Source of the DNA: Paenibacillus xylanilyticus
Lineage (GTDB): Bacteria; Bacillota; Bacilli; Paenibacillales; Paenibacillaceae
Reading direction: 5' to 3'
Assembly (NCBI RefSeq): GCF_013359935.1
Contig: NZ_JABMCB010000173.1
Location: forward strand, 1-64,000
Length of the DNA: 64,000 nucleotides
The notes under the pieces are model-generated. The model was not told the DNA's origin. It saw nothing but the letters and a program-made list of their open reading frames with translations, and searched no databases. Made by a program: the position numbers and the translations under genes. Positions 1 through 7,606 of the stretch are shown here, in pieces. Position 1 is the stretch's first letter; every line of letters begins with the position of its first letter.

Positions 1-44
1 GCCGCCAGCGTTCGTCCTGAGCCAGGATCAAACTCTCCAATAAA
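1..44 (-). rRNA. 16S rRNA, 5' end only
   Basis: The complement reads GAGAGTTTGATCCTGGCTCA followed by GGACGAACGC, the near-universal start of bacterial 16S rRNA. Only about 44 bases lie in the window; the rest of the gene and probably the whole rrn operon continue past position 1. The mature 5' end is placed at TTTATTGGAG by analogy with Bacillus 16S. Two promoters and a structured leader precede it. Confidence 0.97.
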
Positions 45-81
45 GTATTGAAAAGAGCGATTAGCTCATTTTGAATCTGAC

Positions 82-206
82 GAGATTAAAAATCTCAATT
101 GTGCTTCGAAATCATACAGTCAGATGACGTGTACCGATTTCGAAGCGTCGATCTTGCAAGCAAGATCGTTACTCACTCGTTGTTCAGTTTTCAAAGATCA
201 AACTTC
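82..206 (-). other. rRNA leader with boxA-like element and hairpins
   Basis: The region between the rRNA promoters and 16S holds a boxA-like antitermination element (complement of 182-205, containing GATCTTTGAAAACTGAAC). It also holds three inverted repeats: 149-157 with 160-168 (9 bp, 2-base loop), 103-113 with 136-146 (11 bp), and 82-87 with 91-96. Leader stems of this kind flank the 16S processing site in rrn operons. The hairpins are seen in the sequence; their processing role is inferred. Confidence 0.7.
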
Positions 207-244
207 GTTTGCATCCGAGTGTTGTTCTCTTCAGCAACTTTTAT

Positions 245-273
245 ATCTTATCACATCCGAACCAATTTAGCAA
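245..273 (-). promoter_or_regulatory. rrn promoter P2
   Basis: On the minus strand there is a -35 TTGCTA and a -10 TAAGAT separated by 17 bases, about 200 bases upstream of 16S. It is the proximal of two tandem promoters, the usual arrangement for rRNA operons of Bacillales. Confidence 0.7.
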
Positions 274-355
274 GCACTTTTTTTTAAGTTTCTTTCGAAG
301 CTTATTTGGTTTACTTACCGTACCGTGTTTCTCGTGTTTTCTTGGCCGGAATTAG

Positions 356-384
356 AATATACCATGTACAGATTTTTTATGCAA
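356..384 (-). promoter_or_regulatory. rrn promoter P1
   Basis: On the minus strand there is a -35 TTGCAT and a -10 TATATT with a 17-base spacer, about 110 bases upstream of P2. The spacing and tandem placement fit an rRNA P1 promoter. Confidence 0.65.
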
Positions 385-499
385 GTACTTTTTTCGAATA
401 AATTATTCAAAACACAAAGGATCACCTATTCCATTAATCTCTTCTATTATATATTCATATTGATTCTTCAAGAGCACCTGCACTCTTTCAAACCTGACC

Positions 500-890
500 C
501 TATGGTCTAACCATTTCACCATCCGAACCACTCACACCGTAAAATCCATTTTTGTGCTTCGCAGCCAGTTGTCGAACTGTACTATAAACTTCTTCTGCAA
601 CAGACCATGCAAATGAGCATAAATACTATGCCCTCCAATAAAGCACCCTTTCAAACGAATATCCGCCACCGCTTCCTCCATAACTTAATAACATATCATC
701 ATACACATCCATTGAAGGATACCTCTGAACAAGGTCCAAATAAATTTTTTGCAACTTTCCTGAAGTCACTGCAATATCAATATATACGAGTGATCTTCTG
801 ACCACCCTGTCTATTTCTCGTACCAAATCATAAACGCATATCGATGTACGGAGGGTTTTTCCGGTCAAAAACCATTAGATCATAACTCAT
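500..890 (-). pseudogene. Decayed gene of the MSYDLMVF...FAWS...DGE family
   Basis: Read on the minus strand, frame 1 from an ATG at 890 gives MSYDLMVFDRKNPP. A second frame gives FMIWYEK, a stop, then TGWSEDHSY. A third frame gives IDIAVTSGKLQ and continues to YWRA, a TAG stop at 626-628, then YLCSFAWSVAEEVYSTV and NGFYGVSGSDGEMVRP up to a TAG at 500-502. Joined, these pieces resemble an uncharacterised family of about 130-150 residues that I recall starting MSYDLMVF, with an FMxWY..Q.xWSEDHSY block and ending FAWSxAE...GFFxVSxxDGE. The gene therefore carries at least two frameshifts and two in-frame stops. The first stop sits where the family, as I recall it, has Gln. The family's function is unknown to me. 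Decay is well supported; the family match is from memory. Confidence 0.75.
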
Positions 891-987
891 TGTCAGCACA
901 TCCTATATAATAGAAAGAAAATTTTCTTTCTATATTAGTAGAATAAAGTTCTTAGCACACCGTTTTATAAAGTCTCGCCTTATAGAT

Positions 988-1040
988 AAAAAAAGAACGA
1001 AAGCTCTGGTAAAGTCCAGAAGCTCCCGTTCTTTCTTTTT
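988..1040 (-). terminator. Terminator of pbuG
   Basis: The inverted repeat AAAGAACG... (992-999 with 1027-1034, extended by AGCTCTGG/CCAGAAGCT) has A-runs on the left, giving a U-tract for minus-strand transcripts. It lies just past the pbuG stop codon. A T-rich stretch on the other side could make it work in both directions. Confidence 0.8.
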
Positions 1041-1054
1041 AATAGATGACTGAA

Positions 1055-2431
1055 CTACTCTCCGCCCATAAAGACGTAGCGGCATAGAACAATGATTGCG
1101 AGAATCCACATCAACCAGTGAATTTTCACTTTGCGATCCGTAACCAGGTTACTGAATACAGCCAGAATGACATAAGACAGGATACCTGCCGAAATTCCGT
1201 TTGCAATCCCGCCTGTGAAAGGCATCAGCACAATTGTAAGGAATGCAGGGAAAGCTTGAAGGAAATCATCCCACTCAATGCTTCGCACTTGGCTCATCAT
1301 CAATACGCCTACGATGATCAGTGCCGGAGCTGTAGCAGCGGACGGAACAACCAGTGCAAGCGGCGCGATGAACAGAGCCAGAATGAACAAGACCCCTGTT
1401 GTTATCGAAGTCAGACCTGTACGTCCACCTGCTTCAACGCCCGATGCACTTTCTACGAAAGCAGTAATTGTGCTTGTACCCAATGCCGCACCCGCACTGA
1501 CACCCACTGCATCGACGAACATCGCTTTACCGATTGTTTTCTCGCCTTTTTTCTTGTCATTCATAATTCCCATCCGTGTCGCAGTTCCCACCATCGTACC
1601 AAACGTGTCGAACAGTTCAACGAAGGTAAAGATAAAGATAATTTCGAACAATCCGAGACTAATAGCACCTTTCAGGTCAAGCTGTCCAACAGCCAGATCA
1701 CTGAAGTTAGGCAGCCAGCTTGCACCGGACAGTCCACTGAGATCCGTAACACCCATCGGAATACCGATCAGAGTAGTAGCAACGATACCAATGAGCAACG
1801 CACCCTTAACGCGCATAACCATCAGTATCGCGATAAGGATCAACCCAATCAGAGCCAGCAATGCGTCATGATGTGTTACGAAGTTACCCAGGGACAGATT
1901 GAAGCTGCTGCCCGGAATCGGTTGGCTCAGATCCGCATCAGGCGCAACATTTACTGTGACAGCAACGAGATTGGCCAGTTTGAAACCTACAATAGTAATA
2001 AAGAGACCGATACCGACCGTGATGGCCATTTTTAACGTTTGCGGAACGGCAACAAGCAGCATCTGACGAATCTTGGTCACGGTCAAAATAATAAACACGA
2101 TACCCGAAATGAATACTGCTCCGAGAGCGGCTTGCCAGGTGATTGCACCATTAGAGCTCAATACCACAGTCATGAAGTAGGCGTTCAATCCCATACCCGG
2201 CGCAAGAGCAATCGGGATATTAACGAACAATCCCATAATGATGGTCATTAGACCAGCGCCTACGGCTGTTGCAAAAAATACTGCGTTATCCGACATCCCA
2301 GCCCCGGCAGACCCGAGGAACAATGTGTTGACAAAAAGAATGTACGCCATTGTCATAAAGGTAGTGAGACCCGCAACAATCTCCGTTCTAACATTTGTTC
2401 CGTTTTCTTTTAGTTTAAAGAAACGATCCAT
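1055..2431 (-). CDS. pbuG: Guanine/hypoxanthine permease (NCS2, AzgA type)
   Basis: This 458-residue integral membrane protein takes up guanine and hypoxanthine by proton symport. Most of its length is hydrophobic, consistent with the 12-14 helices of the family. Diagnostic AzgA-group segments are visible: AGLTTFMTMAYILFVN near residues 20-35, IALAPGMGLNAYF near 74-86, FVELFDTFGTMVGTATR near 273-290 and GTSTITAFVESASGVEAGGR near 320-340. Length matches B. subtilis PbuG (about 440). A guanine riboswitch, an attenuator and a consensus promoter lie upstream, so expression should fall when guanine is plentiful. In B. subtilis pbuG follows guaA directly; here about 6 kb of sugar genes separate them. 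Confidence 0.93.
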   Translation of the reverse strand: MDRFFKLKENGTNVRTEIVAGLTTFMTMAYILFVNTLFLGSAGAGMSDNAVFFATAVGAGLMTIIMGLFVNIPIALAPGMGLNAYFMTVVLSSNGAITWQAALGAVFISGIVFIILTVTKIRQMLLVAVPQTLKMAITVGIGLFITIVGFKLANLVAVTVNVAPDADLSQPIPGSSFNLSLGNFVTHHDALLALIGLILIAILMVMRVKGALLIGIVATTLIGIPMGVTDLSGLSGASWLPNFSDLAVGQLDLKGAISLGLFEIIFIFTFVELFDTFGTMVGTATRMGIMNDKKKGEKTIGKAMFVDAVGVSAGAALGTSTITAFVESASGVEAGGRTGLTSITTGVLFILALFIAPLALVVPSAATAPALIIVGVLMMSQVRSIEWDDFLQAFPAFLTIVLMPFTGGIANGISAGILSYVILAVFSNLVTDRKVKIHWLMWILAIIVLCRYVFMGGE

Positions 2432-2471
2432 AATTCACTAACTCCCCCTTAGAGATGTTGAAGCCATATTG

Positions 2472-2514
2472 AAAAACGACAAAAGACCCTGGTGTTCTTG
2501 CTCCACCCAGGGTT
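2472..2514 (-). terminator. Attenuator of the purine riboswitch
   Basis: On the minus strand ACCCTGG and CCAGGGT pair (2486-2492 with 2507-2513), followed by CTTTTGTCGTTTTT. It lies between the aptamer and the pbuG start, as expected for the expression platform of a transcription-terminating guanine riboswitch. Confidence 0.85.
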
Positions 2515-2621
2515 AGCTATAAGGAGAGGCTTAGCCTTTCGCTAAGAACAAAAAAAATTCTAATGTGCGTCCAGTATTGTAATCACGCAGTCATGTAGAA
2601 TTTATGTGCTTAGCTTCTCCT

Positions 2622-2690
2622 GTTCGTAGCCAGATCATTAGGGTGATCTCGTAGAGACTCCCGGGCCAATCCCCAGGATTATACGAAGTA
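2622..2690 (-). promoter_or_regulatory. Guanine riboswitch aptamer
   Basis: The minus strand matches the purine riboswitch consensus: a P1 strand TTCGTATAATCC, loop L2 around GGGGATTGG, the core GTCTCTAC, P3 GATCA...TGATC enclosing CCCTAAT, then GGCTACGAA closing P1. The C in the GGCTACG junction is the base that pairs with the ligand; C there indicates guanine, whereas U would indicate adenine. It lies upstream of pbuG and downstream of a strong promoter, with a terminator in between. Binding of guanine or hypoxanthine should favour termination. Confidence 0.93.
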
Positions 2691-2720
2691 GTATGCGCTA
2701 TTTGTTTGTTTCCCATCACT

Positions 2721-2749
2721 ATTTTAGAAGCGTGACCCGTTTCTGTCAA
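2721..2749 (-). promoter_or_regulatory. Promoter of the riboswitch-pbuG transcript
   Basis: The minus strand has a perfect -35 TTGACA, 17 bases, then -10 TAAAAT, ending about 30 bases before the aptamer. This is an excellent sigma-A promoter in the expected place. Confidence 0.85.
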
Positions 2750-2822
2750 TGGTAAAAACGAATGTTTTGCATGTAAGTCTATGGAAACGTTCGTGTTCGA
2801 ACAGAGACCAAAGCATAAACGT

Positions 2823-2849
2823 AAAAAAGCCACCGTAAATCACGGCAGC
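2823..2849 (-). terminator. Terminator of the sugar ABC operon
   Basis: On the minus strand an 8-bp stem (GCTGCCGT with ACGGTGGC, two wobble pairs) is followed by TTTTTT. It lies about 70 bases past the stop of the permease gene and before the pbuG promoter. Confidence 0.7.
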
Positions 2850-2918
2850 TGATGTATTAAGATATAATGTGATGCTTCCCTAAACCTTCACTTGAGCCTA
2901 ATCAAGAGTAATACAGCG

Positions 2919-3764
2919 TTATCCTTTAATCCCCGAATTCAAGTTAATGGATTGCAGGAAATACTTTTGTGCAAAAATAAACAGAACGAGCGTTGGAATG
3001 ATCGCCAGAATAGCCGACCCCATCAGCTGTCCAATCATCCGGTAATTGCCGTAAATATCCTGCAGCAACAGCAGTCCGGCGGTGATTGGCATTTTCTCGA
3101 CGTCTGTGTAGACGATGACAGGCCAGAGGAAATCATTCCAGGACCCGATGAACGAAAACAGTCCACACACGATCAACACCGGTTTCACCAGCGGTAAAAT
3201 GATGGAGTAATAGATTCGGAAGTCGCTTGCACCGTCTACCTTCGCAGACTCATCCAGTTCCCCCGGTATCCCCTTCATGAACTGACGAACGAGGAAGATA
3301 TTGCCCATACCTGCCAGTCCGGGAATGATCATTGCCCATGCAGTATTGACCCACCCAAGTGCTTCAATGATTTTATAGGAAGGGATCAGGTTAACGACAC
3401 CTGGGAAAAACGAAATACCGAGAAGCGTGAAAAACAAGGCGTCTCTCCCTTTGAACTTCAACCTTGTGTATCCGTAGCCTGTAAGAGAGATAATAAAAAC
3501 GACAAGCAATGTATGAGAGACCGCAATGATCAGTGAATTGCTCAACCATCTCAAAATCGGAGCGGTTGACGTGTTTTCCAGTATGGCAACGTAGTTGTTA
3601 AAGTCCCATTCTTTAGGAAATAGGCGGAAGCCAGCCGACACCACTTCTGCCTGTGAGCGAAATGAAGTCGTAATCCCGAAAATAACGGGCACCACCCAAA
3701 TGACACAAATGGATACCAAAAATAGATACGATATATATTTGGATATACTTATTTTTTTGACCAT
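2919..3764 (-). CDS. Sugar ABC transporter permease (MalG/AraQ type)
   Basis: This 281-residue inner-membrane permease of a carbohydrate ABC importer (CUT1 class) has six predicted helices. The cytoplasmic EAA loop, which contacts the ATPase, is seen as ELDESAKVDGASDF near residues 171-184, followed by ILPLVKPVL. It is the last gene of an operon after the binding protein and the partner permease. No ATPase gene is nearby, so an unlinked shared ATPase of the MsmX kind is expected to power it. The GH43 enzyme next door suggests arabino- or xylo-oligosaccharides as substrate; this is inferred from context only. Confidence 0.9.
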   Translation of the reverse strand: MVKKISISKYISYLFLVSICVIWVVPVIFGITTSFRSQAEVVSAGFRLFPKEWDFNNYVAILENTSTAPILRWLSNSLIIAVSHTLLVVFIISLTGYGYTRLKFKGRDALFFTLLGISFFPGVVNLIPSYKIIEALGWVNTAWAMIIPGLAGMGNIFLVRQFMKGIPGELDESAKVDGASDFRIYYSIILPLVKPVLIVCGLFSFIGSWNDFLWPVIVYTDVEKMPITAGLLLLQDIYGNYRMIGQLMGSAILAIIPTLVLFIFAQKYFLQSINLNSGIKG

Positions 3765-3809
3765 GTTGATATACCTGCTCCTTCCCGATCCACGTTCGAT
3801 CCTGCTCCT

Positions 3810-4685
3810 TTAATTGGCATTCCGGTTCATCACGTAATACTGCAATGCGGAGATGACCAGAATAACCAGTCCTAACAGCACAGCCATGGCGGAAGCCATA
3901 CCTGCCACTGACTCACCGGAGCCGAACGCAAGCTGGCGAATATACATCATGAGAACATGGGTAGTCTGCTGCGGTCCACCATCGGTCATCATCAAAGGCT
4001 GACCGAAAACGTTGAACGCACCAGCTGTTGTCATGACAAACGTAAAAATCAGCGGGAAACGGATGGAAGGCAGCGTAATACTGAAAAATCGGCGTACAGG
4101 TCCAGCACCATCCATCTCGGCTGCTTCATACAGATCACTGGGAACCCCATTAATGGAAGCACGATAAATAATCATGTTTCCTCCGACAGCTCCCCACACC
4201 GATATCACAATAATAATGATCCAGGCATACGGTTGATTGGCTGCCCACGATACCTCTGATCCGAATACATTACCGGTGATACCAAGCTGTTTATTGAAAA
4301 TAAGAGACCAAATCAACGCTGCCGCTGAAATGGAAATCATGCCTGGAATGTAGATAATCGCCTGCATGAACCCTTTGAATTTCACTTTTTTATGTTCAAG
4401 AGCCACGGCTACAAGCAATGGAATGATGATTAACGGTGGGACACTCAGCGCCACGAAGATCAACGTATTCTTCAAACCATTAAAGAATTGAAAATGAAAT
4501 GAGGAATCCTGGTCGAATAAGATGGTTCTATAATTTTCAAATCCGACCCATACCGGATCGTTTATCAAATTCCATCTCGTAAATGAGGCATATATTCCGT
4601 AGATCGTTGGCAGAAGTATAAACACCAGAAACAGGATCAGATGAGGACCAACAAACAGGAACGGTGCAAATGATCGTTTATTCAT
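3810..4685 (-). CDS. Sugar ABC transporter permease (UgpA/LacF type)
   Basis: This 291-residue CUT1-class permease forms a heterodimer with the permease encoded next. The N-terminus is KRSFAPFLFVGPHLILFLVF, typical of the first helix of this subfamily. The EAA loop reads LYEAAEMDGAGPVRRFFSITLP near residues 186-207. It lies 45 bases upstream of the second permease and follows the binding-protein gene across an intercistronic hairpin. Confidence 0.9.
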   Translation of the reverse strand: MNKRSFAPFLFVGPHLILFLVFILLPTIYGIYASFTRWNLINDPVWVGFENYRTILFDQDSSFHFQFFNGLKNTLIFVALSVPPLIIIPLLVAVALEHKKVKFKGFMQAIIYIPGMISISAAALIWSLIFNKQLGITGNVFGSEVSWAANQPYAWIIIIVISVWGAVGGNMIIYRASINGVPSDLYEAAEMDGAGPVRRFFSITLPSIRFPLIFTFVMTTAGAFNVFGQPLMMTDGGPQQTTHVLMMYIRQLAFGSGESVAGMASAMAVLLGLVILVISALQYYVMNRNAN

Positions 4686-4708
4686 ATCCTTTCATTTCTC
4701 CTTTGGGA

Positions 4709-4742
4709 AAAGCAATGTGCCACCCATGCGACACATTGCTTC
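4709..4742 (-). other. Intercistronic hairpin between binding protein and permease
   Basis: AGCAATGTG (4711-4719) pairs with CACATTGCT (4732-4740) in the gap between the binding-protein and permease genes. Such hairpins commonly protect the upstream mRNA or partly terminate transcription, so that binding protein is made in excess. On the minus strand only TTTTCC follows, so it is at best a partial terminator. Confidence 0.6.
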
Positions 4743-4796
4743 TATTACAGTAGAATGGCGGGATGTGCAGCACATCCGTTTTATGCGATTTAAATG

Positions 4797-6044
4797 TTAC
4801 TGGGCTCCACTGCTTCCTTGAGCAATTTTGTCCTCAACCTCTTTTTGCATGGTCTGCAGTGTCGCATCCAGCTCAACATTGCCGCGCACGATATCTGCCG
4901 CGTATTTGTCAACCGCTTCAGCTACATAAGGATAGTGCTCGTAAGTATAGATGTAGAGGGATTCAATCTCCTTCTCGTTGGACGTGAAGAATGACTGCAT
5001 GTAATCCTTGTATTCCGGGCTCTCAATGACCTGTCTACTCGCAACGGTCTGCCCTGCTTTGGCCCATTCGATTGAATTTTGGCGGATAAACTCCAGGAAT
5101 TTACCAATCCCCTGTTCCTTTTCATCTGTTCTGGCCTCATTCTTTAACATCGCAAACAGATGAGAGGAAGAACGGTTTGTAAACTTATCAGCAGTAGATG
5201 AGTATACATTCGTTACACCGAAATTTAGCCCTTCAACAGTCGCATGTGCAGTTGAGCTCCATGTACCATCTGTGGAAAACAGTACGTTACCGGATTGGAA
5301 CATCAAGTAACCATCTTCACCGAACGGGGTCATGAGACCCGCATCTGCAATCTTTTTGACACTTTCAAAAGCTGCCTTCATCTCAGGCGTGTTCAGCGCC
5401 GGCTTTCCATCCTTCTGCACATCACCGCCCACATTTTGCAGCTGGCCAAGGATAACCCATCCGAGCAAAGCGTCATTGACAACAAAGTCTCCTTCGTCGA
5501 GCTTGCCCTGTAAAGAAAGCATCTCATCAATTGTAACAACATCATCGTCCAGGAAAGATTCCGCGTTATACTTTTTCAGCAAATCCTCGTTGTAGTACAT
5601 GACATTACTATGAATATCGAGAGGCACAGTATATTGCGTTCCATCAATGGTTCCCGTTGACCATGCTTGCGGCAGATAGTTCTCTTCCTTAATCTCTGGC
5701 TGCGCAGCCAGCATCGCCGTCATTGGCTCAAGCACGTCTTGTTTCACAAAGCCCGGTACACGGTCAGCATGGATAATAGCCAGATCAGGAACACCCTTGC
5801 CAGAGTTGATTACCGTTGACAGCTTGGTATACATATCAGAGGTGATCACATGTTTTAATTTGATTTCTGGTTCGGTGGCGTTATATTCTTTAACTAACTG
5901 GTCCATATAGGCGCCATCCTCTCCAGTCAGTGGCGTCCAGAACGTAATCGTATTTTTGTCGTCCGAGCTGCAACCCGACAGTACAGTGACCAGCAGGAGC
6001 AGCATAGATACCATGGTTACAAAACCTTTTTTTGTACGCTTCAC
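4797..6044 (-). CDS. Sugar-binding lipoprotein of the ABC importer
   Basis: This 415-residue extracellular solute-binding protein (family 1, MalE-like) has a lysine-rich N-terminus, a hydrophobic stretch and the lipobox LSGC, with the lipidated Cys at residue 25. The mature part begins ITFWTPLTGEDGAYMDQLVKEYN, typical of the family. Residues about 90-110 (VPDLAIIHADRVPGFV) fit the conserved hinge region. It delivers sugar to the two permeases encoded downstream. A promoter with an embedded cre-like site and an 11-bp inverted repeat lies upstream. Substrate is inferred from the adjacent GH43 gene. Confidence 0.9.
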   Translation of the reverse strand: MKRTKKGFVTMVSMLLLLVTVLSGCSSDDKNTITFWTPLTGEDGAYMDQLVKEYNATEPEIKLKHVITSDMYTKLSTVINSGKGVPDLAIIHADRVPGFVKQDVLEPMTAMLAAQPEIKEENYLPQAWSTGTIDGTQYTVPLDIHSNVMYYNEDLLKKYNAESFLDDDVVTIDEMLSLQGKLDEGDFVVNDALLGWVILGQLQNVGGDVQKDGKPALNTPEMKAAFESVKKIADAGLMTPFGEDGYLMFQSGNVLFSTDGTWSSTAHATVEGLNFGVTNVYSSTADKFTNRSSSHLFAMLKNEARTDEKEQGIGKFLEFIRQNSIEWAKAGQTVASRQVIESPEYKDYMQSFFTSNEKEIESLYIYTYEHYPYVAEAVDKYAADIVRGNVELDATLQTMQKEVEDKIAQGSSGAQ

Positions 6045-6081
6045 ACAAGAACCCCCCTAGAATGATCAATCCTAAGCATAT

Positions 6082-6096
6082 CTGTAAACGCATTCA
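6082..6096 (-). promoter_or_regulatory. cre-like site in the binding-protein leader
   Basis: CTGTAAACGCATTCA matches the CcpA consensus WTGNAANCGNWNNCW at 14 of 15 positions; only the first base differs. It lies 38-52 bases before the start codon, within the transcribed leader, where CcpA could act as a roadblock. Confidence 0.55.
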
Positions 6097-6211
6097 ATTA
6101 ATCGAGAAAATCACAGGGCACTGCAATTTTCTCCTTGGAAACCGGCCCTGCTTACAATGTAGAACTTGCTGAAGGAAGCTTGCCTAGGAGCACTCCCTTC
6201 ATCCTTCTCCC

Positions 6212-6244
6212 AAACATTAATGTATAAATTAATCATTAATGTTT
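6212..6244 (-). promoter_or_regulatory. Candidate operator, 11-bp inverted repeat
   Basis: AAACATTAATG (6212-6222) and CATTAATGTTT (6234-6244) form a perfect inverted repeat with an 11-base spacer. It starts about 10 bases past the -10 element of the ABC operon promoter, near the expected transcription start. It is a plausible binding site for the divergently encoded ArsR-type regulator, whose own leader has the related AAATGTTAATATTT near 7571. Binding is inferred. Confidence 0.55.
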
Positions 6245-6254
6245 ATGTGAATTT

Positions 6255-6284
6255 ATCGTAATTCATAGCGCTTACATTTGTCAA
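6255..6284 (-). promoter_or_regulatory. Promoter of the sugar ABC operon, with cre-like site in the spacer
   Basis: The minus strand has -35 TTGACA, an 18-base spacer and -10 TACGAT. The spacer (6263-6277) contains ATGTAAGCGCTATGA, a cre-like site with 14 of 15 consensus matches. CcpA bound here would block RNA polymerase directly. The promoter begins about 40 bases from the downstream end of the GH43 gene, so the transporter can be transcribed on its own. Confidence 0.7.
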
Positions 6285-6324
6285 CCACTTTGTTCCTTTT
6301 TTTTAGCGAAAGTTCAACTTTTTA

Positions 6325-7308
6325 TTACGCATTCACCTGTCGACTATCCGGAACGGGTCTGCCGAAGTGCGGAAATCCATGCTCATCCCAGCCAAAAACC
6401 TGCGCTCGCATATGGCGGTTGGGGTCATACAGTGGGTCTCCCTCGATTTCCTTGTAATTCCGGGCATGATAGACCAAGATGTCCTGACTTCCGTCCGGCG
6501 ATACGGTAAAGCTGTTATGCCCAGGGCCGTATTGTCCCGACTCTTCATCCGTTTGGAATACAGGTGCAGGCAGCTTCGTCCAGCTCTCGGGTGACAATAG
6601 GTCACTACCTTCCTCGGCATACAACAGACCCATACAATAATTGTGGTCTGTAGCACTCGCAGAGAACGAAATAAAAATTTTGCCATTTCTATTCAGGACA
6701 GCAGCGCCTTCATTGACCAGGAATCCGATTTTCTCCCAATCATGTGTTGGTTCGGCGATCATGACCTGCTCGGAAGCCAGTGTCCACGGATTTTCCATTG
6801 ACGCTATATACAGGTTGGAATTGCCAACGATATCTGGATCCTTTTGTGCCCATACGAGATATTGAACATCTTTATGTAAGAATGAGGTTGCATCAAGTGC
6901 GAAACTTTCCCACTTCGTCTTGATTTGCCCCTTTTCTTCCCATACGCCTTCAAGCGGATTGGCCGATGCATTCTCCAACACGAACATGCGATGGTCAAAA
7001 AGTCCTTCCACCGTATCCGTTGTACGCGCTGCAGCGAAATAGATGTACCATTTACCGTGGACATAATGAATTTCCGGTGCCCAGATGTTGGCACTCATCG
7101 GTCCCTCATCGTACTTACGCCAAACCACAACGGGCTCTGCGCTATCCAGCTCCTGAACCGTACGGGCTCTTCTGACCTCGATCCGGTCATATTCAGGTAC
7201 TGAACCTGTAAAGTAATAATAGCCGTCAGCATGTTTATATACCCACGGATCGGCTCGTTGCGGTATAATCGGATTAACAAATGATTCCTTCTTTGAAACT
7301 GTACTCAC
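6325..7308 (-). CDS. Cytoplasmic GH43 glycosidase
   Basis: This 327-residue five-bladed beta-propeller enzyme belongs to glycoside hydrolase family 43, whose members are mostly alpha-L-arabinofuranosidases, arabinanases or beta-xylosidases. The likely catalytic residues are visible: general base Asp20 in RADPWVY, pKa-modulating Asp139 in ALDATSF and general acid Glu200 in VNEGAAVL. WAPEIHYVHGKWYIYFAA near residues 76-93 is a hallmark blade. There is no signal peptide, so it should act inside the cell on oligosaccharides brought in by the adjacent importer. The start is GTG, with AGGAG 8 bases upstream. The exact substrate cannot be told from sequence alone. Confidence 0.9.
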   Translation of the reverse strand: MSTVSKKESFVNPIIPQRADPWVYKHADGYYYFTGSVPEYDRIEVRRARTVQELDSAEPVVVWRKYDEGPMSANIWAPEIHYVHGKWYIYFAAARTTDTVEGLFDHRMFVLENASANPLEGVWEEKGQIKTKWESFALDATSFLHKDVQYLVWAQKDPDIVGNSNLYIASMENPWTLASEQVMIAEPTHDWEKIGFLVNEGAAVLNRNGKIFISFSASATDHNYCMGLLYAEEGSDLLSPESWTKLPAPVFQTDEESGQYGPGHNSFTVSPDGSQDILVYHARNYKEIEGDPLYDPNRHMRAQVFGWDEHGFPHFGRPVPDSRQVNA

Positions 7309-7385
7309 GCTGTCATCTCCTGTTCTGCAATGAATAGTTAATGCTTTTGTTCATAAATTCGTAAATATGTTATTAATTCACCTAA

Positions 7386-7414
7386 ATATTAAGATACAGA
7401 GCATCGTGTGTCAA
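7386..7414 (-). promoter_or_regulatory. Promoter of the GH43 gene
   Basis: The minus strand has -35 TTGACA, 17 bases and -10 TAATAT, leaving an AT-rich leader of about 70 bases before the GTG start. The leader contains CATTAAC and related half-sites similar to the inverted repeat at 6212-6244. Confidence 0.75.
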
Positions 7415-7516
7415 TATTTGAGCAGGATTTTTTTGGTTATTTCATGGTTTGTTTTTACATTTTTCTGAATTACTTTGTTTTTGTGTTATATTTTTGGTAT
7501 TATTTATCTAAATCCG

Positions 7517-7545
7517 TTGTGATTATATTCAGAATCCGATATTAT
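7517..7545 (+). promoter_or_regulatory. Promoter of the ArsR-type regulator
   Basis: On the plus strand TTGTGA, 17 bases and TATTAT lie about 60 bases before the TTG start. AAATGTTAATATTT, downstream of the -10, resembles the half-sites found before the sugar genes and may serve autoregulation. Confidence 0.5.
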
Positions 7546-7606
7546 AATATTCTACGTTTACCATTCACATAAATGTTAATATTTCATTTCTTTCGGAGGA
7601 ATTACA

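Noticed and set aside
99..510. Small plus-strand frames in the rRNA leader and promoter region
   Set aside because: They lie opposite the rrn leader and promoters and show no coding signs.
1118..2035. Long plus-strand frame antisense to pbuG
   Set aside because: It mirrors a clear permease gene, is rich in Cys/Arg/Gln from antisense codons and has no ribosome site.
2591..2833. 80-codon minus-strand frame over the riboswitch region
   Set aside because: It spans the promoter and aptamer of pbuG and lacks a ribosome site.
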